A stretch of DNA of 64,000 nt from the NCBI GenBank assembly GCA_028278135.1, contig JANQEW010000029.1, positions 248,001-312,000 of the forward strand. Reading direction: 5' to 3'. A model generated the notes under the pieces. The model worked only from the letters and a program-made list of their open reading frames with translations, had not been told where the DNA came from and did no database searches. Position numbers and translations under genes: made by a program. The DNA comes from Rhodospirillales bacterium (GTDB lineage: Bacteria > Pseudomonadota > Alphaproteobacteria > Rhodospirillales > Rhodospirillaceae). Shown here in pieces: positions 47,258-58,017 of this stretch (the first letter of the stretch is position 1; each line of letters starts with the position of its first letter).

Positions 47258-47368
47258 CTAGGACACTATGCTAGTATGCTAGGACACTCTGAAGCCGTCT
47301 TGCCCCCCCAGCCGGCCAGCCGTCTAGGAGCGTGCTAGGCTAGTGACGCTCTCTAGTCTCTACTCTAG
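47258..47368. other. CTAG-dense spacer between sucD and sucA
   Basis: Eight CTAG tetramers fall within 111 bases (first bases at 47258, 47271, 47279, 47324, 47335, 47340, 47353, 47365). CTAG is normally among the rarest tetramers in proteobacterial DNA. The block also contains CTAGGACACT twice. Function unknown. Confidence 0.75.
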
Positions 47369-48247
47369 TTAGTGACTCATGGCTTTCAACATTGCACTCC
47401 CAAGGGCTGCCGGTGACTCTGTGATATGAATTCCAGCCTGACGCAAAGCTTCATACTTCTCAGCAGCAGTCCCTTTACCGCCCGAGATAATCGCGCCAGC
47501 ATGCCCCATGCGCCGTCCCGGTGGAGCCGTTGCCCCCGCAATAAAGCCCACTATTGGTTTTTTTCTTTTATTGTGTTTGATAAAGTCAGCTGCCTCCTCT
47601 TCAGCCGTACCACCTATTTCACCAATCATAACGATCCCTTCTGTTTCTGAATCAGCCAGAAAGGCTTCCAAGCAATCTATGAAATTAGTACCATTTAGAG
47701 GATCACCTCCAATGCCGATACAGGTAGACTGTCCCAAGCCAGCCATGGTGGTTTGCGCCACCGCTTCATAGGTTAGGGTACCAGATCGAGAGATCACACC
47801 AATCTTACCTTGCTGGTGGATGTGGCCAGGCATAATCCCAATCTTACACTCACCCGGCGTAATGATTCCTGGGCAATTGGGACCTATCAGGCGGCTTTTG
47901 CTCTGTGCGGTTAAGACACGTTTCACACGTAGCATATCAATGACAGGAATACCTTCTGTAATACAAACAATGAGAGGCACTGCGGCATCCACAGCTTCCA
48001 GAATGGCATCCGCTGCAAAAGGTGGTGGAACATAAATCACTGTAGCCTCAGCACCCGTCACCTCCCGAGCGATAGCGACCGTATCAAAGACCGGCAGATC
48101 GAGATGCATGGTACCCCCCTTACCAGGGGTCACACCACCAACAACTCTTGTGCCATAAGCAATAGCCTGTTCTGTATGAAATGTCCCTTGGGCGCCAGTA
48201 ATGCCTTGACAGAGGACTTTTGTGTCCTTGTTAACAAAAATAGCCAT
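47369..48247 (-). CDS. sucD: Succinate-CoA ligase alpha subunit
   Basis: 292 aa. It has a CoA-binding Rossmann domain ([32 protein letters not shown]), [20 protein letters not shown], and the phospho-His loop [19 protein letters not shown]. With SucC it makes succinate and ATP/GTP from succinyl-CoA. It starts 1 base after the sucC stop, so the two are translationally coupled. Confidence 0.98.
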   Translation of the reverse strand: MAIFVNKDTKVLCQGITGAQGTFHTEQAIAYGTRVVGGVTPGKGGTMHLDLPVFDTVAIAREVTGAEATVIYVPPPFAADAILEAVDAAVPLIVCITEGIPVIDMLRVKRVLTAQSKSRLIGPNCPGIITPGECKIGIMPGHIHQQGKIGVISRSGTLTYEAVAQTTMAGLGQSTCIGIGGDPLNGTNFIDCLEAFLADSETEGIVMIGEIGGTAEEEAADFIKHNKRKKPIVGFIAGATAPPGRRMGHAGAIISGGKGTAAEKYEALRQAGIHITESPAALGSAMLKAMSH

Positions 48248-48248
48248 C

Positions 48249-49448
48249 TTACGCAGCCTCCTTCACAGCCTTGACGACCTTTTCGGCTGCGTCGGCCAAG
48301 TTGTTAGCAGTAATGATAGGCAATCCAGATCCATGGATCGTCTTCTTCCCAGAATCAACATTTGTGCCTTCTAATCGGACTACCAAAGGTACATGCAGGT
48401 CGACCTCGCGCGCCGCCGCAACAACACCCTCGGCAATTATATCACAGCGCATGATACCCCCGAAAATATTCACCAAAATGCCCTTAACATTAGAATCTGA
48501 GAGAATGAGTTTGAACGCTACTGTCACACGCTCCTTTGTCGCACCACCACCAACATCTAAGAAATTTGCTGGTGAAGCACCATAGAGTTTAATGATATCC
48601 ATCGTTGCCATGGCGAGGCCTGCTCCATTCACCATACAACCTATGGTACCATCAAGAGTAATATAGTTCAGAGAATGACGAGCAGCTTCAAGCTCACGTG
48701 CATCTTCCTCATCCTCGTCACGCATTTCTCTCACTTCCTTGTGCCGGAATAGAGCGTTATCATCAAAAGTCATCTTCGCATCCAGTGCGATGACATCACC
48801 GGCCGGAGTCACAACAAGCGGGTTGATCTCTATGAGAGAAGCATCCAGTTCCATGAATGCATGGTACATAGACATAACAAAGTTTGTACATGCACGGATT
48901 TGCTTCCCTTCGAGTCTCAAACCGAAGGCAACCTTTCGAGCATGAAAAGGTTGTATACCTGAAATAGGATCAATTGGTACTTTTATAATTTTCTCCGGTG
49001 TTTCCGCTGCTACTTTCTCTATCTCCATTCCACCTGCAGTAGAAGCAATGATAGTCAGACAGGAGGCTGATCTATCGATCAGCATAGACAAGTATAGCTC
49101 GCGTGCGACATCGCATCCGGCCTCAATGTACAACCTTTTCACCGTCCGACCAACTGCACCGGTCTGATGGGTAACAAGTGTCTTGCCAAGCATCTGCGCG
49201 GCATGAGCGCGTACGTCCACAGGCGTCTGGACGAGGCGAACCCCGCCCTTGTCACCAGCTTCAGGCTCTTTAAACTTTCCCTTTCCCCGCCCTCCCGCAT
49301 GAATCTGAGCTTTGACAACAAAAAGTGACCCACCGAGCGTGCGCGCCACAGACTCTGCCTCTTCAGGCGTATGAGCAACCATACCATTGTTGACCGCAAC
49401 ACCATATTTCTTCAAAAGTTGTTTTGCCTGATATTCATGAATATTCAT
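48249..49448 (-). CDS. sucC: Succinate-CoA ligase beta subunit
   Basis: 399 aa, GGAGG ribosome site. ATP-grasp protein: [75 protein letters not shown] and [13 protein letters not shown]. Binds nucleotide and succinate. It lies 29 bases downstream of mdh in the mdh-sucC-sucD-sucA-sucB series. Confidence 0.98.
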   Translation of the reverse strand: MNIHEYQAKQLLKKYGVAVNNGMVAHTPEEAESVARTLGGSLFVVKAQIHAGGRGKGKFKEPEAGDKGGVRLVQTPVDVRAHAAQMLGKTLVTHQTGAVGRTVKRLYIEAGCDVARELYLSMLIDRSASCLTIIASTAGGMEIEKVAAETPEKIIKVPIDPISGIQPFHARKVAFGLRLEGKQIRACTNFVMSMYHAFMELDASLIEINPLVVTPAGDVIALDAKMTFDDNALFRHKEVREMRDEDEEDARELEAARHSLNYITLDGTIGCMVNGAGLAMATMDIIKLYGASPANFLDVGGGATKERVTVAFKLILSDSNVKGILVNIFGGIMRCDIIAEGVVAAAREVDLHVPLVVRLEGTNVDSGKKTIHGSGLPIITANNLADAAEKVVKAVKEAA

Positions 49449-49477
49449 CGACTCGGCCTCCTATCGGGTCACGCCTG

Positions 49478-50428
<951 letters not shown>

Positions 50429-50635
50429 CTATACCCCCTCTAAAAGCCACAAGATCCCCCCCAATACTATGAGGGTTCACCTTGAGCAAGCCAACACCAC
50501 CACGGGCCTTGAACAAACACCAATGGGTTGCCCGAGTCGGTTCAGCTTGCCGCTATTTCTTCTCAATGGCAAGATCTCTGGAACTGTTTTTGCTGTCAGC
50601 CATACCCACCCCCATACGGACGGCTGGGCTCTCTC

Positions 50636-51532
50636 TCAAGCGCTAGGGCTGCGATCTTTCTTAATAAGAGTACCAGCACCATGAATTGTAAAAAGTTCCA
50701 GAAGAATGACATGTGGAACACGACCGTCCAAGATGACGGCAGCCTCTACTCCTCGCCCCACAGCGTCAAGACATGTATGAATCTTAGGAATCATACCGCC
50801 TGTAACAGTCAGTGTCGATATAGCCATTTTAGCTTGTGTTTCTGTCATTTCTACTATCAAACGTCCATCTTTATCTAGCACTCCTTCCACATCAGTTAAC
50901 ATCAGCAAACGTTGTGCCTCCAAGGCACCAGCAATAGCACCAGCAACGGTATCGGCGTTGATGTTATAGCTCTCACCAGCAGCTCCTACGCCAACTGGCG
51001 CAATGACAGGAATCATGTCTGACTCTCGCAGGGTATCGAGAATATGGGGCGTAATTGTGGCTGGTTCTCCGACGTATCCCAAGTCGGTTGTATGATGCAG
51101 CTTAGTTGCCTGGATTAATTTACCATCCTTCCCTGAGAGGCCAACGGCTAAACCACCCTGTTGATTAATAGCAGAGACAATCTGCTTGTTGAGACGACCT
51201 GAGAGGACCATCTCAACCACACTCATGGTTTCTGCATCTGTCACTCGCAATCCATGAACGAAATTACTCTTAATATGAAGTTTATCTAACATTACTTCAA
51301 TTTGTGGTCCGCCACCATGAACAACTACTGGATGAATACCAATCTGCTTTAACAACACGACATCGCGAGCAAAATCTGCCGCTAGATGTTCCTCGCCCAT
51401 CGCATGTCCACCGTACTTGACTACGAAAGTGCTGCCGGAAAATGCACGCATGTACGGTAATGCTTCTACCAAAACTTGCGTTTTCGAAAGCAAAACCTCT
51501 CTTTCAAGAGAATTGACGGTGGAAGTACTCAT
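50636..51532 (-). CDS. argB: Acetylglutamate kinase
   Basis: 298 aa from the ATG at 51532 (GAGGGG about ten bases upstream). Amino-acid kinase fold with [51 protein letters not shown] and the end [30 protein letters not shown]. Second step of arginine synthesis; the ligand pattern fits the cyclic, arginine-inhibited form, but that is not certain. It lies directly behind engB on the same strand. Confidence 0.97.
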   Translation of the reverse strand: MSTSTVNSLEREVLLSKTQVLVEALPYMRAFSGSTFVVKYGGHAMGEEHLAADFARDVVLLKQIGIHPVVVHGGGPQIEVMLDKLHIKSNFVHGLRVTDAETMSVVEMVLSGRLNKQIVSAINQQGGLAVGLSGKDGKLIQATKLHHTTDLGYVGEPATITPHILDTLRESDMIPVIAPVGVGAAGESYNINADTVAGAIAGALEAQRLLMLTDVEGVLDKDGRLIVEMTETQAKMAISTLTVTGGMIPKIHTCLDAVGRGVEAAVILDGRVPHVILLELFTIHGAGTLIKKDRSPSA

Positions 51533-51551
51533 ATGCACTGTCCCCTCGTAC

Positions 51552-52265
51552 CTAAACAGACGGCACAAGTTTCACTAACATAGCCCGTAATACAGGAATA
51601 TTTGTATATCTTTTAGCACTGACTGTAAACACAGCAGGATGAGCAGCTGTGTGACAGGCTACTTCTGCGCTGACCGCTACTTGCTGTGCAGTCATTTCCG
51701 CAATGCCCACTTTATCAGCCTTACTCAGAATCAGTTGATAGCTAACAGCCGCTTGGTCCAGAAGCCGCATCATCACACGATCTTTCTCTTTTATGCCATG
51801 GCGGCTATCGATCAGAAGCAGGGTGTTGCGCAAAGATTGGCGACCGCGCAGGTAGCTATATACCAACCCTGTCCACTGTTGCACAATGCTCTTGGGGGCG
51901 GCGGCATAGCCATATCCTGGTAGATCAACGAGCATCAAGCGATTGGAGACTTGAAAAAAAAATATTTTTTGCGTGCAACCTGGTTTCGTTGAAACACGCG
52001 CTAAAGCACGGCCCCTCATTAGGGCGTTGATCAGACTTGATTTGCCGACGTTAGAACAACCAGCAAAAGCAATCTCAGGCAAGTGGCACAGAGGAATCTG
52101 GCTAGTATCAGCCGCGGCAGTTACAAACTGACAGGAACCAGAAAAAAAACGCCTTCCCGCTTCAATACTGAAGCCGTCCTCTCTCCCTCTCTTACTTCTT
52201 CCAGGCTCTGATGGTAAAGGCTTACACGTCAAAGCCTTACACCCATTCTTTTCATGATCACCCAC
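51552..52265 (-). CDS. engB: Ribosome-assembly GTPase EngB (YihA/YsxC)
   Basis: 237 aa if the GTG at 52265 is used, which overlaps yidC by 37 bases. The family core begins at [14 protein letters not shown], with no ATG/GTG/TTG closer to it, so the true start is uncertain. G1 is [14 protein letters not shown] (Cys for the usual Arg), G2 is STKPGCTQ (usual N-T-P-G-R-T-Q), G3 DLPGYGYA and G4 SKADK are standard. The two Arg-to-Cys changes at near-invariant sites are notable. It is required for 50S maturation in other bacteria. Confidence 0.92.
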   Translation of the reverse strand: MGDHEKNGCKALTCKPLPSEPGRSKRGREDGFSIEAGRRFFSGSCQFVTAAADTSQIPLCHLPEIAFAGCSNVGKSSLINALMRGRALARVSTKPGCTQKIFFFQVSNRLMLVDLPGYGYAAAPKSIVQQWTGLVYSYLRGRQSLRNTLLLIDSRHGIKEKDRVMMRLLDQAAVSYQLILSKADKVGIAEMTAQQVAVSAEVACHTAAHPAVFTVSAKRYTNIPVLRAMLVKLVPSV

Positions 52266-53920
52266 TGTTGAAGAATAGACAAAATATTATTCCATGCCCA
52301 ATAGATAACCAAGCCAGCGGAAAATTGAGCAAGCATAACTGTAAAAACTACAGGTAGTACGGTAAAGACGCGAGCCTGTATTGGATCAGCTGGTTGTGGA
52401 TTCATCTTCTGTTGTAGCCACATTGTCACACCCATGACCAGTGGCCATACACCAATTTGCAGAAGTGCAGGTGGTGTCCATGGAATCATGCCAAAGAGAT
52501 TAAAAACACTCGTTGGATCTGGGGCAGATAAATCATGAATCCATCCAAAAAATTTTGCGTGTCTCATCTCTATTGTTATAAATAAAACCTTATAAAGTGC
52601 AAAAAAAATAGGTATTTGTATTACAATGGGGAGACATCCGGCAGCTGGATTTATCCGTTCCCTTTTGTATAGAGCCATCATCTCCTGATTAAGCCGTACC
52701 CTGTCATCACCAAAACGATCTTGTAACCTTTTCAGCTCAGGCTGAAGCTTTTTCATTTTGCTCATAGCCTGATAGGATTTGTTAGCAAGTGGGAACACTA
52801 AAGCCTTAATGATGACCGTAAACAGCAAAATAGCCACACCGAAGTTGCCAACAAGTCCACGCAAGAATGTCAGAGCGTGAAAGAATGGCCTCGTCAGGAA
52901 AGAAAACCAACCAAAGTCAATAGCAAGATCAAACTTCCTTATTCCTAGAGTGGCAGAATAATGATGGAGCAGTTGAGCCTCCTTAGCACCAGCAAAGACC
53001 CAACCAACAGCCTCTGCTGAGGCGCCTGGCGCTATGGTTTGTGCCGGCCCCACATGGTCAACTTGATAGACATCAATCCCCCGTATCATCTGGTGTAGAA
53101 AACGTATGGTGGCTTTCTGGTACTGCGGGGGCACGAGCGCTACTAGCCAGTACTTGTCTGTAATTCCAGCCCATCCTCCATCAGACTCTTCTCTAAAAAT
53201 TTTGCTACTTTCCTTGAGATCCTGATAATCTTTTTCCCTTAATGTACTGTTAAGGAGGCCAAGCGGTCCTTCATGGAGGATATACATCCCAGCCGTCTGA
53301 GGCGTACCATATCGGTAAACAGCTTGATAAGGGGCCAAGCTCAACGGCGCACCGCTGTGATTCTCCACTTTCTGATGGACTGTAAACATATAATGGCTAT
53401 CAATGGAGAATGTACGACGAAAAATGACTCCATTCTTGCTCTTCCAGGTAAGAGTCACTGGCTTATCAACACCCAAGTTGAGAGAATCCGCTGTCCACCT
53501 AGTCGTAGTACTCGGGACCTCGAGGCCAGGAATGACTGGTGCCCAACCGAAATCAACATAGTAAGGAACACTTCCACTTGGCGGAGCCAACAGACTGATT
53601 TCTGGCGCCTGGGGGTCAGGAGTCAGATGATACTTCACCATAGTCAGTGTATCAAGGCGTCCACCAATCAAGGAAACAGAGCCATGGAGACTAGGCGTAT
53701 GAATAGTTACAATAGCTCTTTGATTATCTACTTTTGGTTGTTGATTCGCTGTTCTGACTCCCTCCCTCTCTAGAGGGAAAAATCCAGATTGGCCTTCTGC
53801 TTGTTGGGACGGCATGGTCTCCGATGTAGGTAAATCAGCAGGCATCAGAACAAGCTGGAACACTAGTATGATCACTAGGGAAAGGCCAACAGCTAGGATC
53901 ACGTTGCGCTGTTCCGACAT
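52229..53920 (-). CDS. yidC: Membrane protein insertase YidC
   Basis: 563 aa. First transmembrane helix at residues 6-26 (VILAVGLSLVIILVFQLVLMP), a large periplasmic beta domain (about 60-340), then the conserved insertase core with FLTRPFFHALTFLRGLVGNFGVAILLFTVIIKALVFPLANKSYQ, KMKKLQPELKRLQDRFGDDR and AGCLPIVIQIPIFFALYKVL. It inserts inner-membrane proteins with or without Sec. Part of the rpmH-rnpA-yidD-yidC series. Confidence 0.97.
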   Translation of the reverse strand: MSEQRNVILAVGLSLVIILVFQLVLMPADLPTSETMPSQQAEGQSGFFPLEREGVRTANQQPKVDNQRAIVTIHTPSLHGSVSLIGGRLDTLTMVKYHLTPDPQAPEISLLAPPSGSVPYYVDFGWAPVIPGLEVPSTTTRWTADSLNLGVDKPVTLTWKSKNGVIFRRTFSIDSHYMFTVHQKVENHSGAPLSLAPYQAVYRYGTPQTAGMYILHEGPLGLLNSTLREKDYQDLKESSKIFREESDGGWAGITDKYWLVALVPPQYQKATIRFLHQMIRGIDVYQVDHVGPAQTIAPGASAEAVGWVFAGAKEAQLLHHYSATLGIRKFDLAIDFGWFSFLTRPFFHALTFLRGLVGNFGVAILLFTVIIKALVFPLANKSYQAMSKMKKLQPELKRLQDRFGDDRVRLNQEMMALYKRERINPAAGCLPIVIQIPIFFALYKVLFITIEMRHAKFFGWIHDLSAPDPTSVFNLFGMIPWTPPALLQIGVWPLVMGVTMWLQQKMNPQPADPIQARVFTVLPVVFTVMLAQFSAGLVIYWAWNNILSILQQWVIMKRMGVRL

Positions 53921-53994
53921 AGTTTTGCAATCCGTTACAACCCCGTGATTTGCTTATTCAGGAAATTGACGAACCTTCCCAGCGGAGGACACTT

Positions 53995-54018
53995 GTTAAC
54001 GGTCTGGTTAACGGTCTG
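53995..54018. repeat. 12-bp tandem duplication over the yidD stop
   Basis: GTTAACGGTCTG occurs twice (53995-54006, 54007-54018); the yidD TAA lies in the right-hand copy. Confidence 0.88.
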
Positions 54019-54232
54019 GAACGGGATCGTAGCCGTGCCCCCCCCAAGGATGACACCTTGCGAGTCGTCGTACTGTGAGCCATCCACCCCGCAACGCCCC
54101 AAAACGTTTTACAGATTCTATCATATATGTGGAACAGGTTGGCAGGTAACGACAGTGCATCGGTAATATTGGAGATATCAACCATTGATAAACATATCCT
54201 AAAAAAATAATTATCTTAACAAAAAACGACAT
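54008..54232 (-). CDS. yidD: Membrane protein insertion efficiency factor YidD
   Basis: 74 aa. Complete family core: [35 protein letters not shown], then [26 protein letters not shown], with the three conserved Cys. A peripheral inner-membrane amphipathic protein that aids YidC-dependent insertion. It sits between rnpA and yidC as in most bacteria. The stop codon falls within a 12-bp tandem duplication, so the final residues may have been altered by it. Confidence 0.93.
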   Translation of the reverse strand: MSFFVKIIIFLGYVYQWLISPILPMHCRYLPTCSTYMIESVKRFGALRGGWLTVRRLARCHPWGGHGYDPVPDR

Positions 54233-54278
54233 ATTGAATTACATCCTAAATATTATTTCTGACCATAAGAAATACATC

Positions 54279-54668
54279 TTATAGTAATATTCCGCTCTTC
54301 TCAGAAAGTGGCTGCGTACTCTTTTCTTCTTTCTTTATGAGAGAGTACAAAGCTTTTTCCAGATCAGCCAGTAGATCTGGATACGGACGTCCTAGAGTTT
54401 TTGTTCGGCCGATCAGAACCACGTCGTAGCCTACTCTGATAACACCGGGCAAGACCGCCGCTGCCACTGCTCGCAACCGACGCCGTATTCTGTTACGTCT
54501 GACAGCGTTGCCAGTTTTACGACTGACAGTAAACCCAATACGGACTAATGATTGTTTATTGACAGATGGGGCCATCTGCAGAATAAGACCTGGCATCACC
54601 CTTTTGCGTTGTGCCCTCGCAACGCGAAGAAAGTCTGCCCGCTGCTTGAGGCTAATCAATGCGGACAT
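54279..54668 (-). CDS. rnpA: Ribonuclease P protein component
   Basis: 129 aa. RNase P protein signature: LKQRADFLRVARAQRKRV, RIGFTVSRKTGNAVRRNRIRRRLRA with the RNR box, and YDVVLIGRTKTL. It assists the catalytic RNA in tRNA 5' processing. Located directly behind rpmH (15-base gap). Confidence 0.96.
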   Translation of the reverse strand: MSALISLKQRADFLRVARAQRKRVMPGLILQMAPSVNKQSLVRIGFTVSRKTGNAVRRNRIRRRLRAVAAAVLPGVIRVGYDVVLIGRTKTLGRPYPDLLADLEKALYSLIKKEEKSTQPLSEKSGILL

Positions 54669-54683
54669 CGCGTCTTCCGCCTT

Positions 54684-54818
54684 TCATGCAGTCAGACGCT
54701 TACGACCCTTGGCCCGGCGATTTTTGATCACACGGCGCCCCCCTACCGTAGCCATCCGGGCACGAAAACCATGCCGCCGGGCTCGGACGAGCCTACTCGG
54801 CTGATAAGTACGTTTCAT
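54684..54818 (-). CDS. rpmH: 50S ribosomal protein L34
   Basis: 44 aa, read directly from the minus strand. The sequence is standard: [20 protein letters not shown], then [22 protein letters not shown]. First gene of the rpmH-rnpA-yidD-yidC-engB-argB block. The upstream region carries an imperfect repeat of its own start (GTACGTTTCA at 54808-54817 and again at 54833-54842). Confidence 0.97.
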   Translation of the reverse strand: MKRTYQPSRLVRARRHGFRARMATVGGRRVIKNRRAKGRKRLTA

Positions 54819-54943
54819 CAGTACCAGTACGTGTACGTTTCACGAGTCTTAACCCCGTGCAATCCTTGTTGCAACAGCCCCGCTGTATACGGCTAGAGCC
54901 GATACGAAGTCAATAAACTATTTTGAGATCACTTACGGCCATA

Positions 54944-54973
54944 AGTCTGCCATAGATCAGTCTGCTATAGATC
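54944..54973. repeat. 15-bp tandem duplication over the pgsA stop
   Basis: AGTCTGCCATAGATC (54944-54958) is followed by AGTCTGCTATAGATC (54959-54973), one mismatch. The pgsA stop codon lies in the second copy. Confidence 0.85.
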
Positions 54974-55579
54974 ACTAATTCTTACAGGTAAACTATCTTC
55001 AACTAATCCTGTTAACGCTGTACGACCCCACGTCCAACTGTAAGCTGCCGCAGAGAGAACAGCAGTCACGCAGACAACCCCGAGCATGGGATCCAAAATT
55101 GGTTCCACATCCATGCCGAGGCCGTATCCACCCAGCACCATTCCAGCAAGGAAGATTTGGCTAAACGTGTTTAGCTTACTAATCAAGAGCGGTCGCATGC
55201 TGACGTTGCCAATCACCAGCTCATAGAAGATAGCACCTCCCACGATCAGGCAGTCGCGCAACGCAACTAAAATAACAACCCACTGTGGCAGATAGCCAGT
55301 ACAGGCCATAGCGACATAGACCCCTACCAACAAGGATTTATCCGCTAGGGGATCGAGATAACTTCCAATGCGCGTGCAAGCATTGAGCATCTTAGCGATA
55401 GCTCCATCAGCTGCATCTGTAATGGCAGCAACTGCAAAAAGCCAGAAAGCAACTGCCAACATACCCTCGCCAATCAACCATACCGCCACGGGTGCGACTA
55501 GCAAGCGGATGAGAGTGAGGCCGTTTGGGATAGCCTTAACACTCATGTAAGCACTAATATTCTGTATGCGCACTGACAT
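54965..55579 (-). CDS. pgsA: CDP-diacylglycerol-glycerol-3-phosphate phosphatidyltransferase-like protein
   Basis: 204 aa multi-helix inner-membrane protein. The CDP-alcohol signature is complete in the PgsA form: D-A-A-D-G-A-I-A-K ... R-I-G-S-Y-L-D-P-L-A-D, with Lys in place of Arg, as is usual in this subgroup. IPNGLTLIRLLVAPVAVW opens helix 1. It should form phosphatidylglycerol phosphate, the precursor of PG and cardiolipin, though the exact alcohol is inferred. In alphaproteobacteria it is often next to DUF2066 and purM, as here. Confidence 0.85.
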   Translation of the reverse strand: MSVRIQNISAYMSVKAIPNGLTLIRLLVAPVAVWLIGEGMLAVAFWLFAVAAITDAADGAIAKMLNACTRIGSYLDPLADKSLLVGVYVAMACTGYLPQWVVILVALRDCLIVGGAIFYELVIGNVSMRPLLISKLNTFSQIFLAGMVLGGYGLGMDVEPILDPMLGVVCVTAVLSAAAYSWTWGRTALTGLVEDSLPVRISDL

Positions 55580-55935
55580 TCCTTCGCTCTGTCACAGTCA
55601 TGTTCAACCTTTGGTTTTTTCTCAACCTGATGGTTGCTCCATGGCCTCTCTGGCCTTTCCCGTTAGAACAGGGAAGGCAGGGAGCGCTCTGACGCGAAAC
55701 CAGTAGCCGCTTAACGCCAGTCCCTGTTGAGCTAAAGCAGTGACGAGTCTCAGTCTCAACGCGTCACTCACGTCACTCACACCCACCTCACTCACGTCCA
55801 TGCACCAGAGATCAAGCCAGAACTACGCTACTAAGACTCGCAACACATCACGGATCTCATGAGAAGAGACCCAAGATCACGCTTTCTCTCTAGCCATGCC
55901 GCCGGGGAGTGAACCCCTAGCACACTGGCTAACGC
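55580..55935. other. 356-bp spacer
   Basis: No gene seen. It includes a degenerate repeat built on CACTCACGT between 55764 and 55798. Confidence 0.55.
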
Positions 55936-56832
55936 CTATCCTTGTTCTGGCCCAGTCAGCACCCATATGGTGTTCTGCCGGCGCCAGTCCGTTTCTAGAC
56001 GATTCATCACAGTCTGGGCGGCCCTGTCAAGCATGGCTGCTAGGGATTCATCAGGATAACAGATAATACGCTTGACGAGCGGCGCCCCCATATCGTCCAG
56101 CTGAAAGCTTTGCATATGAACAACTTTTTGTTGATTATTTTCACCAGCATTCATAAAAAAAACCTGTACCATGAAAGCAGACTCAACAGCATACCAATGA
56201 CGAATAAGAGTTTTCAGAATCACCGTATCTCCTGCAACAGGAGGCTCGGGAAACAGAAATGCTTGTTCTCTCGGATTGCGAGACGGCACGATGATTGAAA
56301 TCAATCTATTGACATGCATCTGTTTCTGCCAAGATAATAACCAAGGATTGTCCTTTTTCCACAAATACGGAAGAGCCGCTGTTGAAGGCTGCAGCAGCGG
56401 AACAATCAGAATGGGACGAATCGATGGGACAATATAGGACACACCCAGTGCCTTGAGATAAGTCTGTACTGCTTCCCATCGAAAGTGAATAGACATTTTC
56501 GCCATATAGTGATTATTTGTGTTTTTTTCCTCTTCAATTGTAATATCCTGCACAAGATCTCTGGTCACGTGGCGACTAATCTGGGCTGGCAAAAGAGCAT
56601 GGTCAGCGGGTATAGTGAGTCTTTCCAAAAGTTGTTTGATTGATTTAATTTCAGCTTTCATAAGAGCGTGCCGCTGTGCCACAGCCTGAGAGTCACCTGT
56701 GACCGCAACAAAAACGTTGCTGACGATATAATTTCTTTGAATATTTTCTTCTGTAAGAGCGATCCCTGACAATGGGTACAATAATAAGATTTCTAGCATG
56801 CAGAATGCCATTATAAAATCTGATGGCCACAT
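55936..56832 (-). CDS. DUF2066 family secreted protein
   Basis: 298 aa from the ATG at 56832. Residues 6-23 are a hydrophobic signal segment (FIMAFCMLEILLLYPLSG), so the protein is exported. The body follows the DUF2066 pattern: FVAVTGDSQAVAQRHALMKAE, ALGVSYIVPSIRPILIVPLL, WLLSWQKQMHVN and LIRHWYAVESAFMVQVFFMN. Function unknown. An open frame continues upstream to 57030 inside purM but lacks support. A 19-bp tandem duplication lies across the start region. Confidence 0.8.
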   Translation of the reverse strand: MWPSDFIMAFCMLEILLLYPLSGIALTEENIQRNYIVSNVFVAVTGDSQAVAQRHALMKAEIKSIKQLLERLTIPADHALLPAQISRHVTRDLVQDITIEEEKNTNNHYMAKMSIHFRWEAVQTYLKALGVSYIVPSIRPILIVPLLQPSTAALPYLWKKDNPWLLSWQKQMHVNRLISIIVPSRNPREQAFLFPEPPVAGDTVILKTLIRHWYAVESAFMVQVFFMNAGENNQQKVVHMQSFQLDDMGAPLVKRIICYPDESLAAMLDRAAQTVMNRLETDWRRQNTIWVLTGPEQG

Positions 56833-56833
56833 A

Positions 56834-56871
56834 GCATTACAAACCTGTCTGTGCATTACAAACCTGTTTGT
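56834..56871. repeat. 19-bp tandem duplication at the DUF2066 start
   Basis: GCATTACAAACCTGTCTGT (56834-56852) is repeated with one mismatch at 56853-56871, immediately upstream of the chosen ATG (56832) and including another in-frame ATG. Confidence 0.88.
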
Positions 56872-56949
56872 CTCAATGATGTTCTGCAATACATGACTCC
56901 TGCGTGTGTTATTTGATCTCCTGATATTTCCTTCTGAGGTTTTGTGCAC

Positions 56950-58017
56950 ATGTCTGTTAGTGGATACAACTATAGAGACGTAGGTGTGGATATTGATGTA
57001 GGCAATAATTTTGTCCACGTTGTCCAACAATTTGCTAAGAGTACCGCGCGCGCCGGCACCCTTGCCCAGCTAGGTGGTTTTGGCGCTTTGTTCGATCTGC
57101 AGAAAGCCGGTTATCATGATCCTATACTGGTGTCAGCAGCAGATGGTGTGGGCACTAAGCTCAAGATTGCAACAGCTGTTGATAATTTTGACACCATTGG
57201 AATCGATTTGGTGGCAATGTCAGTGAATGATTTGGTTGTGCATGGAGCAGAACCACTATTTTTTCTAGATTATATAGCAACCCGGAGTTTAAATATAAAA
57301 AATGCCACTCGGATAGTGGCTGGCATTGCTGAGGGCTGTTGCCAGGCGGGATGTGCCTTGGTTGGTGGGGAGACGGCTGAAATGCCCGGTACATATGCCG
57401 AGGGGGATTATGACTTAGCTGGCTTTGCAGTTGGGGCTGTCGAACGTGGGTGCGTACTGACTGGTCAATCTGTGGTACCAGGGGACATCGTACTCGGACT
57501 AGCCTCCGATGGCTTGCACGCTAATGGCTATTCCATGGTACGACATGTTGTGGCAACACAGGGGCTGTCCTATACGGATCCGGCGCCCTTTGCATCTGGT
57601 CTCACTCTAGGGGAAGCATTGCTCGTGCCGACTCGTATTTATGTCCAGCCCTGTCTGACTCTCATGCGGGCTGGATTGGTCAAGGCACTGGCTCACATTA
57701 CCGGTGGTGGTCTATTAGAGAATGTTCCACGGGTAATACCGGATTCCTGTGCAGTGGCTCTCGATGCGACGACTTGGGCACTGCCGCCGGTATTCCACTG
57801 GATTGCGCAGCATGGGCCTGTTGCACTATCAGAAATGGTAAGAATTTTTAACTGTGGTATCGGAATGATAGCAATAATTACTCCCTTTGAAGTTGAACAT
57901 GCCATTGACATGTTGGCTGCAAATGGTGTACCGTCCCTTTCCATTGGGGTCATTACGCCTCGCAACGGTGATCGAGCCATCACAATTTCTGGTATGGAGG
58001 TAGCGTGGCACGTTTGA
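56950..58017 (+). CDS. purM: Phosphoribosylformylglycinamidine cyclo-ligase (AIR synthetase)
   Basis: 355 aa from the ATG at 56950 (GAGG upstream; GTG at 56944 also possible). PurM motifs: GGFGALFDLQ, SAADGVGTKLKIA, DLVAMSVNDLVVHGAEPLFFLDYIA, GETAEMPGTY and HITGGGLLENVPRV. Fifth step of purine synthesis. It overlaps purN by 13 bases and is divergent from DUF2066. Confidence 0.97.
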   Translation: MSVSGYNYRDVGVDIDVGNNFVHVVQQFAKSTARAGTLAQLGGFGALFDLQKAGYHDPILVSAADGVGTKLKIATAVDNFDTIGIDLVAMSVNDLVVHGAEPLFFLDYIATRSLNIKNATRIVAGIAEGCCQAGCALVGGETAEMPGTYAEGDYDLAGFAVGAVERGCVLTGQSVVPGDIVLGLASDGLHANGYSMVRHVVATQGLSYTDPAPFASGLTLGEALLVPTRIYVQPCLTLMRAGLVKALAHITGGGLLENVPRVIPDSCAVALDATTWALPPVFHWIAQHGPVALSEMVRIFNCGIGMIAIITPFEVEHAIDMLAANGVPSLSIGVITPRNGDRAITISGMEVAWHV

